Source of the DNA: DASUAO01 sp046484625 | GTDB taxonomy: Bacteria > Actinomycetota > Acidimicrobiia > IMCC26256 > PALSA-555 | Direction of reading: 5' to 3' | Assembly: GCA_046484625.1 (NCBI GenBank) | Contig: JAWOIO010000194.1 | Span: forward strand, 1-29,091 | DNA length: 29,091 nucleotides | Part shown: piece after piece, positions 22,920-29,091 of the stretch | Layout: each line of letters opens with the position of its first letter | Numbering within the stretch: the first letter of the stretch is position 1 | Notes under the pieces: generated by a model | What the model was told of the DNA's origin: nothing | Seen by the model: the letters and a program-made list of their open reading frames with translations, nothing else | Database searches by the model: none | Position numbers and translations under genes: made by a program

Positions 22920-24329
22920 TCAGCCGCCGACTCGGCTGTTGTACTCCTGCATCGCAGCGTCGGCCTTCTGGCGAGCCGCCTTCAACGCCGCCTTCGGCGA
23001 GACCCCCTGGGTGAACATCGACGTCTCCGCGGTGCGGACCTCGTCGCGCACGCCCTTGTAGTCGCCGATCACCGGCCCCGCGGTCGCGACGTTGTTCGTA
23101 CCCGTGATCAGCTGGTCGTAGCCGATCTTGTACTCGGGCTGGCTCGCCCAGAGATCCGTGATCGCCGGGAGCTCGACGGCCGACTCGCGGATCGGCACGT
23201 ACCCGGTGCCCGCCGCCCACTCGGCCTGGCTCTCGGGCTCGGTGAGGAACTTGGCGAACTCCCACGCCGCAGCCTGCTTCGCCGCGTCGGACTTGTTGGA
23301 GATGTAGAGCGCTGCGCCCCCGACGAGCACGCCACCCTTGCCGACCGGACCGGGCATCGGCGCGACTCCCAGCTCCACATTGGGGTAACCGCCACCGCCG
23401 AGCACCTGGCTGATCGTGCCGAGCGACGCCGAGGTGTCGATCGTCATCGCGTGGTTGTCGGAGCCGATGCCGAGCAGGTTGTCGAAGCCGCTGGCGCCCT
23501 CGTCGTTGTTCACCGCCGCGAGATCGTTCTCGACCATGTCCTTCATCCAGGTGAAGATCTCGAGCCCGGCCTCGGTGTCGAACGCAACCTTGGTCGCCCG
23601 AGCCTTGCGGCCGTTGCCGTTGTTCACGTAGGGCTTGCCGGCCTTGGCCAGCCACTGCTCGAGGTACCAGGGATCGGTCTTGAGGCCGAACCCGGCGGTG
23701 GTGACCGCGCCACTCGCCACGAGCTTCTCGGAGAACTCCGTGATCTCGTCGAGGGTGGTCGGAGGCTTCTCGGGGTCGAGACCGGCCTTCTCGAACGCGA
23801 GCTTGTTGTAGTAGAAGACCGGGTTCGAGACGTTGAACGGCATGGGCCACAGCGTCTTGTCGACCGTGTAGTAGTCGATGACACGCGGAACGAAGTCATC
23901 GGTCTTGTACTTGTCGGCCTTGATGCACGACTGCACCGGCAGCACCGACTGGGTGTCGATCATCTGCTGGAGACCGGTGTCCTCGATCTGGACCAGGTCG
24001 GGGAGATCACCGGTGGTGAGTCCGGCGACGTACTTCTCGGCGGTGTCGACGTAGCTCGTCTGGTTCACGAGGTTGACCTTCACCTTCGACTGCGACGCGT
24101 TGAACTCGTCGGTGAGTCGGGTCAGCGTCTCCTCGTTCGCGCGGGGCATCGAGTGCCAGAACGTGATCTCGGTGACCCCCGACGCCTTCTCCAGGGCGCC
24201 GAGGTTGCACTTCTGGCTCGCACCCTGGCGAGGCGCAGACGCGCCGGCGGCACTGATCGGGACGACGAGCGCGCCGATCGCGGCGACCGCGATCGCACCG
24301 GCCGTGAGGCGTCTACGCAGAGTTGGCAT
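22920..24329 (-). CDS. ugpB: UgpB-like ABC transporter solute-binding protein (first paralog)
   Basis: 469-residue solute-binding protein. The signal peptide (about 1-32, ending SAAGASA) is a Sec type without a lipobox. EITFWHSMPRANEE (54-67) and MPFNVSNPVFYYNKLAFEKA (163-182), followed by GLDPEKPPTT, closely follow the pattern of E. coli UgpB, the glycerol-3-phosphate and glycerophosphodiester binding protein, so a similar ligand is plausible. VNNGNGRKARATK (235-247) and the C-terminal TAGPVIGDYKGVRD are shared with the downstream paralog, showing a tandem duplication. Cys41 and Cys135 form the conserved pair. I take the ATG at 24329 because AGGAG lies 5 bases upstream; the GTG six bases earlier is too close to that site. 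It lies between the permease and the second paralog. Confidence 0.93.
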   Translation of the reverse strand: MPTLRRRLTAGAIAVAAIGALVVPISAAGASAPRQGASQKCNLGALEKASGVTEITFWHSMPRANEETLTRLTDEFNASQSKVKVNLVNQTSYVDTAEKYVAGLTTGDLPDLVQIEDTGLQQMIDTQSVLPVQSCIKADKYKTDDFVPRVIDYYTVDKTLWPMPFNVSNPVFYYNKLAFEKAGLDPEKPPTTLDEITEFSEKLVASGAVTTAGFGLKTDPWYLEQWLAKAGKPYVNNGNGRKARATKVAFDTEAGLEIFTWMKDMVENDLAAVNNDEGASGFDNLLGIGSDNHAMTIDTSASLGTISQVLGGGGYPNVELGVAPMPGPVGKGGVLVGGAALYISNKSDAAKQAAAWEFAKFLTEPESQAEWAAGTGYVPIRESAVELPAITDLWASQPEYKIGYDQLITGTNNVATAGPVIGDYKGVRDEVRTAETSMFTQGVSPKAALKAARQKADAAMQEYNSRVGG

Positions 24330-24372
24330 GGTCACTCCTGCTCGGGGGGGAGTTGCTGTCGAACATTGTGCC

Positions 24373-25266
24373 TCAACCCTTCACCGCACCGGCAGTCAGG
24401 CCCCGCACGAGCTGCTTCTGGAACACGATGAGCAGGAACGCGAGCGGCAGGACCGCGATCACGACCCCGGCAAAGGTGACGTTGATCTGGTCGATGCTGG
24501 TGTTGCGGAGCTGCTTGAGGCCGATCTGGACCGTCCGGTACTGATCGTCCTTCGTGACGAGCAAGGGCCAGAGGTACTGGTTCCAGGCGGAGAGGAAGGC
24601 GAACACGCCGAGTGCCGCGACCGCGGGGCGCGACAGCGGGACCACGACCCGTGCGAGGAAGCGCAGGTGCCCGTAGCCGTCGAGGGCTGCTGCGTCCTTG
24701 AGGTCGCGCGGGAGCTGGAGGAACGACTGACGCAGGAGGAACGCGCCGAACCCGGTGGCGAGGAACGGGATCGCGAGTCCGGCGTAGGTGTTGTAGAGCC
24801 CGAGGTCGACGACCGTCGTGAGGTTCGTGATGATCGTGACCTCGAACGGGACCATCAACGTCGCCAGGAACACGACGAACAGGGTGCGCTTGAACGGGAA
24901 CTCGAGGAACGCGAACGCGTACGCGGCGAGGATCGAGGTGGCGAGCTGCCCGACCACGATGATCGTCGTCATGATGAAGCTGTTCTTGAGGTACTGACCG
25001 AAGTGCCCGTCGCTCCAGGCGCGCGAGTACGTGTCCCAGATCGGATCGGTCGGGAACAGCGTGGGCGGGCGCGACGCGATCTGGGTCGGCGAGAGCAGTG
25101 AGTTCACCACCGTGATGTAGATCGGGAAGATGATGAAGAACCCGAGGACACTCAGCAGGAGGTAGCGCCCGAAGGTCCCGAGTCGCCGACGTCGACGCCG
25201 CTGGTCGCGCCCGTGCTCCTCTGCGTCGACCGTGGGTTCGTCGGAGACCAAGGCGTCAGCGCTCAT
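24373..25266 (-). CDS. ugpE: ABC transporter permease, UgpE/MalG type
   Basis: 297-residue inner-membrane permease with about six hydrophobic helices after a 30-residue basic N-terminus. The EAA loop that docks onto the ATPase is visible at 191-210 (DAAALDGYGH then FLARVVVP). The second permease EAA motif in the operon is similar, so the two form a heterodimer. The C-terminal FQKQLVRGLTAGAVKG is the classic ending of MalG/UgpE proteins. The ATG at 25266 overlaps the upstream permease by 11 bases. The pathway is import of the ligand bound by the downstream UgpB-like proteins. Confidence 0.94.
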   Translation of the reverse strand: MSADALVSDEPTVDAEEHGRDQRRRRRRLGTFGRYLLLSVLGFFIIFPIYITVVNSLLSPTQIASRPPTLFPTDPIWDTYSRAWSDGHFGQYLKNSFIMTTIIVVGQLATSILAAYAFAFLEFPFKRTLFVVFLATLMVPFEVTIITNLTTVVDLGLYNTYAGLAIPFLATGFGAFLLRQSFLQLPRDLKDAAALDGYGHLRFLARVVVPLSRPAVAALGVFAFLSAWNQYLWPLLVTKDDQYRTVQIGLKQLRNTSIDQINVTFAGVVIAVLPLAFLLIVFQKQLVRGLTAGAVKG

Positions 25267-26239
25267 AGTTCACCCGCCGCTCGAGGAACCGCATCTGGAA
25301 CAGGGTGAGGCTCAGCGTGACGACGAACAGCGCGATGGCGAGGACGGCGGCGGAGCCGGCGTCCTTCTGGTCGCGCAGCTGCGAGACGATCGCGAAGGTC
25401 AGCACGTTCGTCTTGTCGTCCGGGCCACCCTGGGTCAGGAGGTCGATCTGACCGAAGGTCTGGAAGGCGAAGATGCCGCCGACGACGACCGCGAAGAAGA
25501 TGGTGGGCGAGAGCATCGGCAGGGTCACGTTGCGGAAGCGGGACCAGGTGCCGGCACCGTCGACCTCGGCGGCCTCGAGCAGGTCGTCGGGGACGGCCTG
25601 GAGCCCCGACGACATGAGGATGAAGCTGAGGCCCAGGTTCTGCCAGATGGTCGCGATGGCGACTGCGACGAGGGCGATCGGGAAGACGCCGAGCACGGTG
25701 TTGGGATTCTCGAGGTAGGGGATGTCGGGGTCGAGGCCGAGCCAGGGCAGGAGCCCGACCACCGGGTTGAGCAGTGTGCCGAAGATGACCGACGCCACCG
25801 CGACCGACGTCGCGACCGTCGAGGAGAAGATCGTCCGGTAGATCGCCATGCCCTTGAGCTTCTGGTGCGCCAGCACCGCGAGCCCGAGGCCGAGGACGAG
25901 CCCGATCGGGACGGTGAGGACCGCGAACATGATGGTGACGCCGAAGCTGTTCCAGAAGTAGCTGCTCCCCAGGACCTCCCGGATCTGGTCGAACCCGACA
26001 TAGACGTCGGGCAGGCCGGGGAACGGAGCGGTCCGGTAGAGGGCGAGCTCGAAGTTCCTGAGGAACGGGTAGAAGACGAAGACACCGAAGAGCAGGACTG
26101 CCGGGAGGATCAGCCCGAGTCCGAGCAGGGCCTCCCGGCGGCGACGCGACCAGCGCCTCCGGGGCGGAGCGCCTGTCGGCTGGTCGGGGGACTCGGTCTG
26201 GGCCTCGGGTGCCGGTGCGGGCTCACCGACGGTGGTCAT
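25256..26239 (-). CDS. ugpA: ABC transporter permease, UgpA/MalF type
   Basis: 327-residue membrane permease with an N-terminal proline-rich cytoplasmic tail of about 35 residues and then about six helices. The EAA loop reads EAAEVDGAGTWSRFRNVTLP, followed by a helix and the QGGPDDKT loop usual in UgpA-type permeases. It pairs with the UgpE-type permease, whose start it overlaps by 11 bases, and its own ATG overlaps the ATPase stop (ATGA), so the three are translationally coupled. Substrate specificity is set mainly by the binding proteins further downstream. Confidence 0.94.
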   Translation of the reverse strand: MTTVGEPAPAPEAQTESPDQPTGAPPRRRWSRRRREALLGLGLILPAVLLFGVFVFYPFLRNFELALYRTAPFPGLPDVYVGFDQIREVLGSSYFWNSFGVTIMFAVLTVPIGLVLGLGLAVLAHQKLKGMAIYRTIFSSTVATSVAVASVIFGTLLNPVVGLLPWLGLDPDIPYLENPNTVLGVFPIALVAVAIATIWQNLGLSFILMSSGLQAVPDDLLEAAEVDGAGTWSRFRNVTLPMLSPTIFFAVVVGGIFAFQTFGQIDLLTQGGPDDKTNVLTFAIVSQLRDQKDAGSAAVLAIALFVVTLSLTLFQMRFLERRVNYER

Positions 26240-27324
26240 GGCTCGATGCGCTGTTCGGTCGCCGCATCGAAGAGATGGATCGTGTCCGGCTCGGTCGTGA
26301 GCCGGACCGGCTCGCCCTCAGCGGGAGGAACGACGTGGGCGGCCTGCCGCACGATCACCATCTGCCCGTCGTCGAGCCGGCAGATCACGTGGCGCTCGTG
26401 TCCGAGCGCCTCGATCACCGTGACCCTCGCGGCGAGACCTCCCTCGCTGTCGATGTGGAGGTGCTCGGGTCGCACCCCGAACACGACCCGCTGCGCCCCG
26501 GACGCTGCGGCTGCAGCCGCGAAATCGGGCGGCAACGGGATCGTCGCCCCGTCGAGCACGACCGAGAGATCGGCGCCACTCCCCCGGAGATCGCCCTCGA
26601 CCGTGTTCATCGGCGGGTTGCCGATGAAGCGGGCGACGAACAGGTTGATCGGCTTGTCGTAGACCTGCTGGGGCGGATCGACCTGCTGGAGCACGCCCTT
26701 GTCCATGATCGCGATGCGCTCACCCATCGTCATCGCCTCGACCTGGTCATGGGTGACGTAGATGATCGTTGCCGCGAGTCGGCGCTGGAGCTCGATGAGC
26801 TCGGCGCGAGTCTGGACGCGGAGCTTCGCGTCGAGGTTCGAGAGCGGCTCGTCCATGAGGAACGCCTGGGGCCGCCGGACGATCGCACGGGCGAGGGCGA
26901 CGCGCTGGCGCTGCCCGCCCGAGAGCTCGGCGGGCTTGCGCTTCATCAGCTCCTCGAGACCGAGTGTCTTCCCGGCGTCTGCGACCAGGGTGGCACGCTC
27001 TTCCCTCGGGACATTGCGCGACTTCAGCGGGAACTCGATGTTCCGCTCCACCGTCATGTGCGGGTACAGCGCGTAGCTCTGGAAGACCATCGCGATGTCG
27101 CGGTTCTTGGGCTCCACATCGGTGACGTCCTGGTCACCGAGTCGGATGATCCCGCCCGTCGGCGTTTCGAGGCCGGCGATCATCCGCAGGACGGTGCTCT
27201 TGCCGCACCCCGACGGGCCCAGGAGCACGAGGAACTCGTGGTCCGCGACTTCCAGGTTGAAGTCCTCGACGGCGACGACGTCGTCGAAACGCTTCTCGAT
27301 GCCCTCGAGCGTGACGCCGCTCAT
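26236..27324 (-). CDS. ugpC: ABC transporter ATPase, UgpC/MalK type
   Basis: 362-residue ATP-binding subunit. Walker A GPSGCGKST is at 36-44, the Q-loop in MVFQSYALYPHMTV at 79-92, the signature LSGGQRQR at 134-141, Walker B AFLMDEPLSNLDAK at 154-167, and the switch His192 in THDQVEAMTM. The C-terminal third is a MalK/UgpC-type TOBE regulatory domain (VFGVRPEHL). It drives solute import with the two permeases encoded next. The start at 27324 has GGAGG 6 bases upstream and matches the conserved first strand. It lies 42 bases downstream of the CoA-transferase gene on the same strand. Confidence 0.95.
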   Translation of the reverse strand: MSGVTLEGIEKRFDDVVAVEDFNLEVADHEFLVLLGPSGCGKSTVLRMIAGLETPTGGIIRLGDQDVTDVEPKNRDIAMVFQSYALYPHMTVERNIEFPLKSRNVPREERATLVADAGKTLGLEELMKRKPAELSGGQRQRVALARAIVRRPQAFLMDEPLSNLDAKLRVQTRAELIELQRRLAATIIYVTHDQVEAMTMGERIAIMDKGVLQQVDPPQQVYDKPINLFVARFIGNPPMNTVEGDLRGSGADLSVVLDGATIPLPPDFAAAAAASGAQRVVFGVRPEHLHIDSEGGLAARVTVIEALGHERHVICRLDDGQMVIVRQAAHVVPPAEGEPVRLTTEPDTIHLFDAATEQRIEP

Positions 27325-27366
27325 GCCCCGCCTCCCTGCGCGTCGTTCCGGCGGCACACTAGGTCG

Positions 27367-29007
27367 TCAGCGGTCGCGAAGAAACCACTGACGTGGATCC
27401 CACCCCCGGAGGCGCTCGATCTCGGGTGGGGTCGGCGGTGCGAGCTCGCGCAGGTCGTCGGCGACCCGGAGGTCCCAGCCGCACGCGTCCCGCGCGGCCG
27501 CGACACGCGTCTCGAGCGCCTCGGGGCCCGAGGGAACCGCGGTCAGGACCAGCTCTCCTGATTCGTCCTTCTCCAGGATCCCGAGGTCGGTGACGAGCGC
27601 TCGCACTGCCCGACCCGGCGACGTCACGTACCCGCACTCCTCCGGCGTCCGTTGGGGGGCGAGCAGGGCCACGACGATCGCCTCGGTGCAGACCGACGCG
27701 ACGTCGTTGCCGCCCCCCGACCCCACGAGGAAGGGCCCACCGGGGATCTCGGTCGAGTTGATGTTGCCCGCCCGGTCGACCTGGGCGCCTCCGAGGCACG
27801 CGATCGTCGTCGACCCGGCGCCACCGACGAGCCCGCCGAGCACGGTCGACGCGTCGTTGAGCATCGTCGAGCGCCAGAAGTTCCGGTGGTTGAGCACGAA
27901 CGGGTCCGCCGGACTCGGGTCGTAGCCGAAGAGCCCGATCTCCGCCGTGAGCTGCACCGCACTCCCCCGGGCACGCGCCTGGGCGACCGCGAGCCACGCC
28001 GCGAGGTTGGCGACGCCCGCCCCGGCGAGCACCGCGGTCGCGTCGAGGGCCAGCACACGCTCGGCCAGCAGGCGGGCGCCCCAGACCGCGGCGCGCTCCC
28101 AACGGTTGGGCGCCGCGTCGAGGTCGGGGACGAACTCGGCTTCGTCGGCCTGCCACGAGTCGGGTGCAGCCTTGGCCCGCATGGCGGTGACGCGCGCATC
28201 GCCGAGCCGGGCGAGATAGGTGTCCTGGTCGGGCACATCCAGCACCCAGTGGCGGATCCACTCGTCGTAGTCGTCGGCGCGTGTCGCCGCACGCGCCTCG
28301 ACCCAGAAGTCGTAGTCCTCGCCGTACCCGTCGACGGGAAGGTCGCCCGTGAAGAGCCCACCCGGGTGCGCACCCATCGGGGCCTCGCACACGGCGAGCA
28401 CCCGATGTGACGGGATGCGCACGAGATGTGACCAGGGGCGAAGGTCGTCGACGATGCGCTCGACCGTGACCACCGCGCCCCGGCGAGCTGCGAGCGCGCC
28501 CCACACGCCCTCGAGGAGGGGCGGATGGACCGCGACGTTGCCCTCCCGGTCGGCGACCGGTGCGTGCAGGAGTGCGACGTCAGGGACGAGCGGTGCCAGG
28601 AGACCGACTTCGCCGAAGGGCGAGTCCACGGCGGTGTACGCCTCGTTGGCCTCCATGGACGAGCCGGCGATCGACCGCGTCGTGATCGCAGGCAACCCGC
28701 GAGCCGCAGCTTCGAGCCGTTGTGAGAACGCGAGGAACGACCAGTGCTCCACCTCCACGTCACCGCTCGCGTAGGCCCGCGCGAAGTGCGGGTTGGGCGT
28801 GAAGTTGGGGAAGGTGTCGCCGGAGTAGCCCGTGACCACCCGGCGGACGAGCCCACCGTGGAAGAAGAGTGCACCGAGGCTCGAGAGCGAGAGCATGACG
28901 AGCTCGAAGCTCGGGTCACGACCCCACCACTGCCGGACGGCCTCACGAGCGGCCGCGCTCCATCGTGTGTGACCGACGACGAGGTGCAACGAGTCGCCGG
29001 CGTGCAC
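27367..29007 (-). CDS. Fused-subunit family I CoA-transferase (glutaconate CoA-transferase/IpdAB-like)
   Basis: 546-residue protein joining the two subunits of a family I CoA-transferase. The alpha part (about 1-285) includes ITTRSIAGSSMEAN and the APVADREGNVAV segment. The beta part (about 300-546) includes LTAEIGLFGYDP, whose Glu356 is a good candidate for the catalytic Glu, and GGAQVDRAGNINSTEIPGG. Members move CoA or, as with IpdAB, open CoA-linked rings. The GTG at 29007 is the only in-frame start after a stop codon near 29070. However, the in-frame codons just before it (VGATLADAVARHV) look like the true beginning of the family, so the real N-terminus may be about 13 residues longer and lost to a frame change. 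It appears to be the first gene of the transporter run. Confidence 0.85.
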   Translation of the reverse strand: MHAGDSLHLVVGHTRWSAAAREAVRQWWGRDPSFELVMLSLSSLGALFFHGGLVRRVVTGYSGDTFPNFTPNPHFARAYASGDVEVEHWSFLAFSQRLEAAARGLPAITTRSIAGSSMEANEAYTAVDSPFGEVGLLAPLVPDVALLHAPVADREGNVAVHPPLLEGVWGALAARRGAVVTVERIVDDLRPWSHLVRIPSHRVLAVCEAPMGAHPGGLFTGDLPVDGYGEDYDFWVEARAATRADDYDEWIRHWVLDVPDQDTYLARLGDARVTAMRAKAAPDSWQADEAEFVPDLDAAPNRWERAAVWGARLLAERVLALDATAVLAGAGVANLAAWLAVAQARARGSAVQLTAEIGLFGYDPSPADPFVLNHRNFWRSTMLNDASTVLGGLVGGAGSTTIACLGGAQVDRAGNINSTEIPGGPFLVGSGGGNDVASVCTEAIVVALLAPQRTPEECGYVTSPGRAVRALVTDLGILEKDESGELVLTAVPSGPEALETRVAAARDACGWDLRVADDLRELAPPTPPEIERLRGWDPRQWFLRDR

Positions 29008-29070
29008 ATGGCGCGCGACTGCATCGGCGAGCGTCGCGCCGACCTCACAAGCTGACCAAACCGGTCGGCA

Positions 29071-29076
29071 AGGCTA
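29071..29076 (-). promoter_or_regulatory. -10-like box TAGCCT for CoA-transferase/ABC transporter operon
   Basis: Minus-strand TAGCCT precedes the CoA-transferase. A start about 7 bases on would fall near 29064, within the sequence GACCAAACCGGTC (29054-29066). The plus strand here reads TACGCT at 29075-29080, overlapping this box, which may be the -10 of a divergent gene beyond the right edge. Confidence 0.35.
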
Positions 29077-29091
29077 CGCTGCGGCTCTACG

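Noticed and set aside
1..29091. tRNA, rRNA, riboswitch, insertion sequence or phage genes
   Set aside because: I looked for clover-leaf arms, transposase motifs and terminal repeats and saw none; gaps between genes are too short for most.

Overview
The window is a gene-dense, very GC-rich stretch of chromosome. It has short intergenic gaps, frequent GTG starts, 4-base GTGA/ATGA overlaps, and promoter-like TANNNT hexamers placed directly in front of start codons (leaderless style). Together with the gene content (L,D-transpeptidase lipoprotein, Rv1264-like cyclase, many acyl-CoA dehydrogenases, CaiB-type CoA transferase, DUF35/lipid-transfer thiolase pair, Ugp-like ABC importer) this points to an actinobacterium, perhaps Acidimicrobiia-like. 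The class is inferred, not proven. I see no rRNA, tRNA, CRISPR, insertion sequence or phage gene. No gene-free stretch exceeds about 155 bases; the largest gap is 15218-15372.

Layout. (1) 1-3154, minus strand: adenylate cyclase, then an MFS exporter, then an SDR oxidoreductase cut by the window edge. (2) 3204-6036, plus strand: YkuD L,D-transpeptidase lipoprotein, alkyl-sulfatase-like metallo-beta-lactamase (MBL) hydrolase, second SDR. (3) 6059-9640: a molybdopterin oxidoreductase (minus), then a glyoxalase II/persulfide-dioxygenase-like MBL protein and a modified FdxA-type ferredoxin (plus). (4) 9657-21481: an acyl-CoA catabolic block with cytochrome P450, three acyl-CoA dehydrogenases, an acyl-CoA synthetase, a broken FAS1/MaoC-type dehydratase, citrate synthase, a crotonase-fold protein, a CaiB/BaiF CoA transferase, a DUF35 protein and a frame-broken SCP2-type thiolase. 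(5) 21485-29007, minus strand: fused-subunit family I CoA-transferase, ABC ATPase, two permeases, and two paralogous UgpB-like binding proteins, in that order of transcription.

How they may work together. Block 4 has most of the parts of the mycobacterial igr/steroid side-chain system (P450, a catalytic and a non-catalytic ACAD, FAS1-type dehydratase, DUF35 plus lipid-transfer thiolase), with an acyl-CoA ligase and citrate synthase for feeding acyl units into central metabolism. A role in breaking down branched or steroid-like side chains is an inference. The substrate is not visible in the sequence. Block 5 looks like an importer for a glycerophosphodiester or sugar-type solute, with a duplicated binding protein.

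The most unusual observations are: three coding regions whose conserved sequence jumps frame (dehydratase near 13888, thiolase near 21275, CoA-transferase 5' end near 29040); a repeated leaderless promoter architecture; a palindrome straddling the likely P450 -10 box beside 15-bp tandem repeats; and catalytic-residue losses in the crotonase and in one ACAD.
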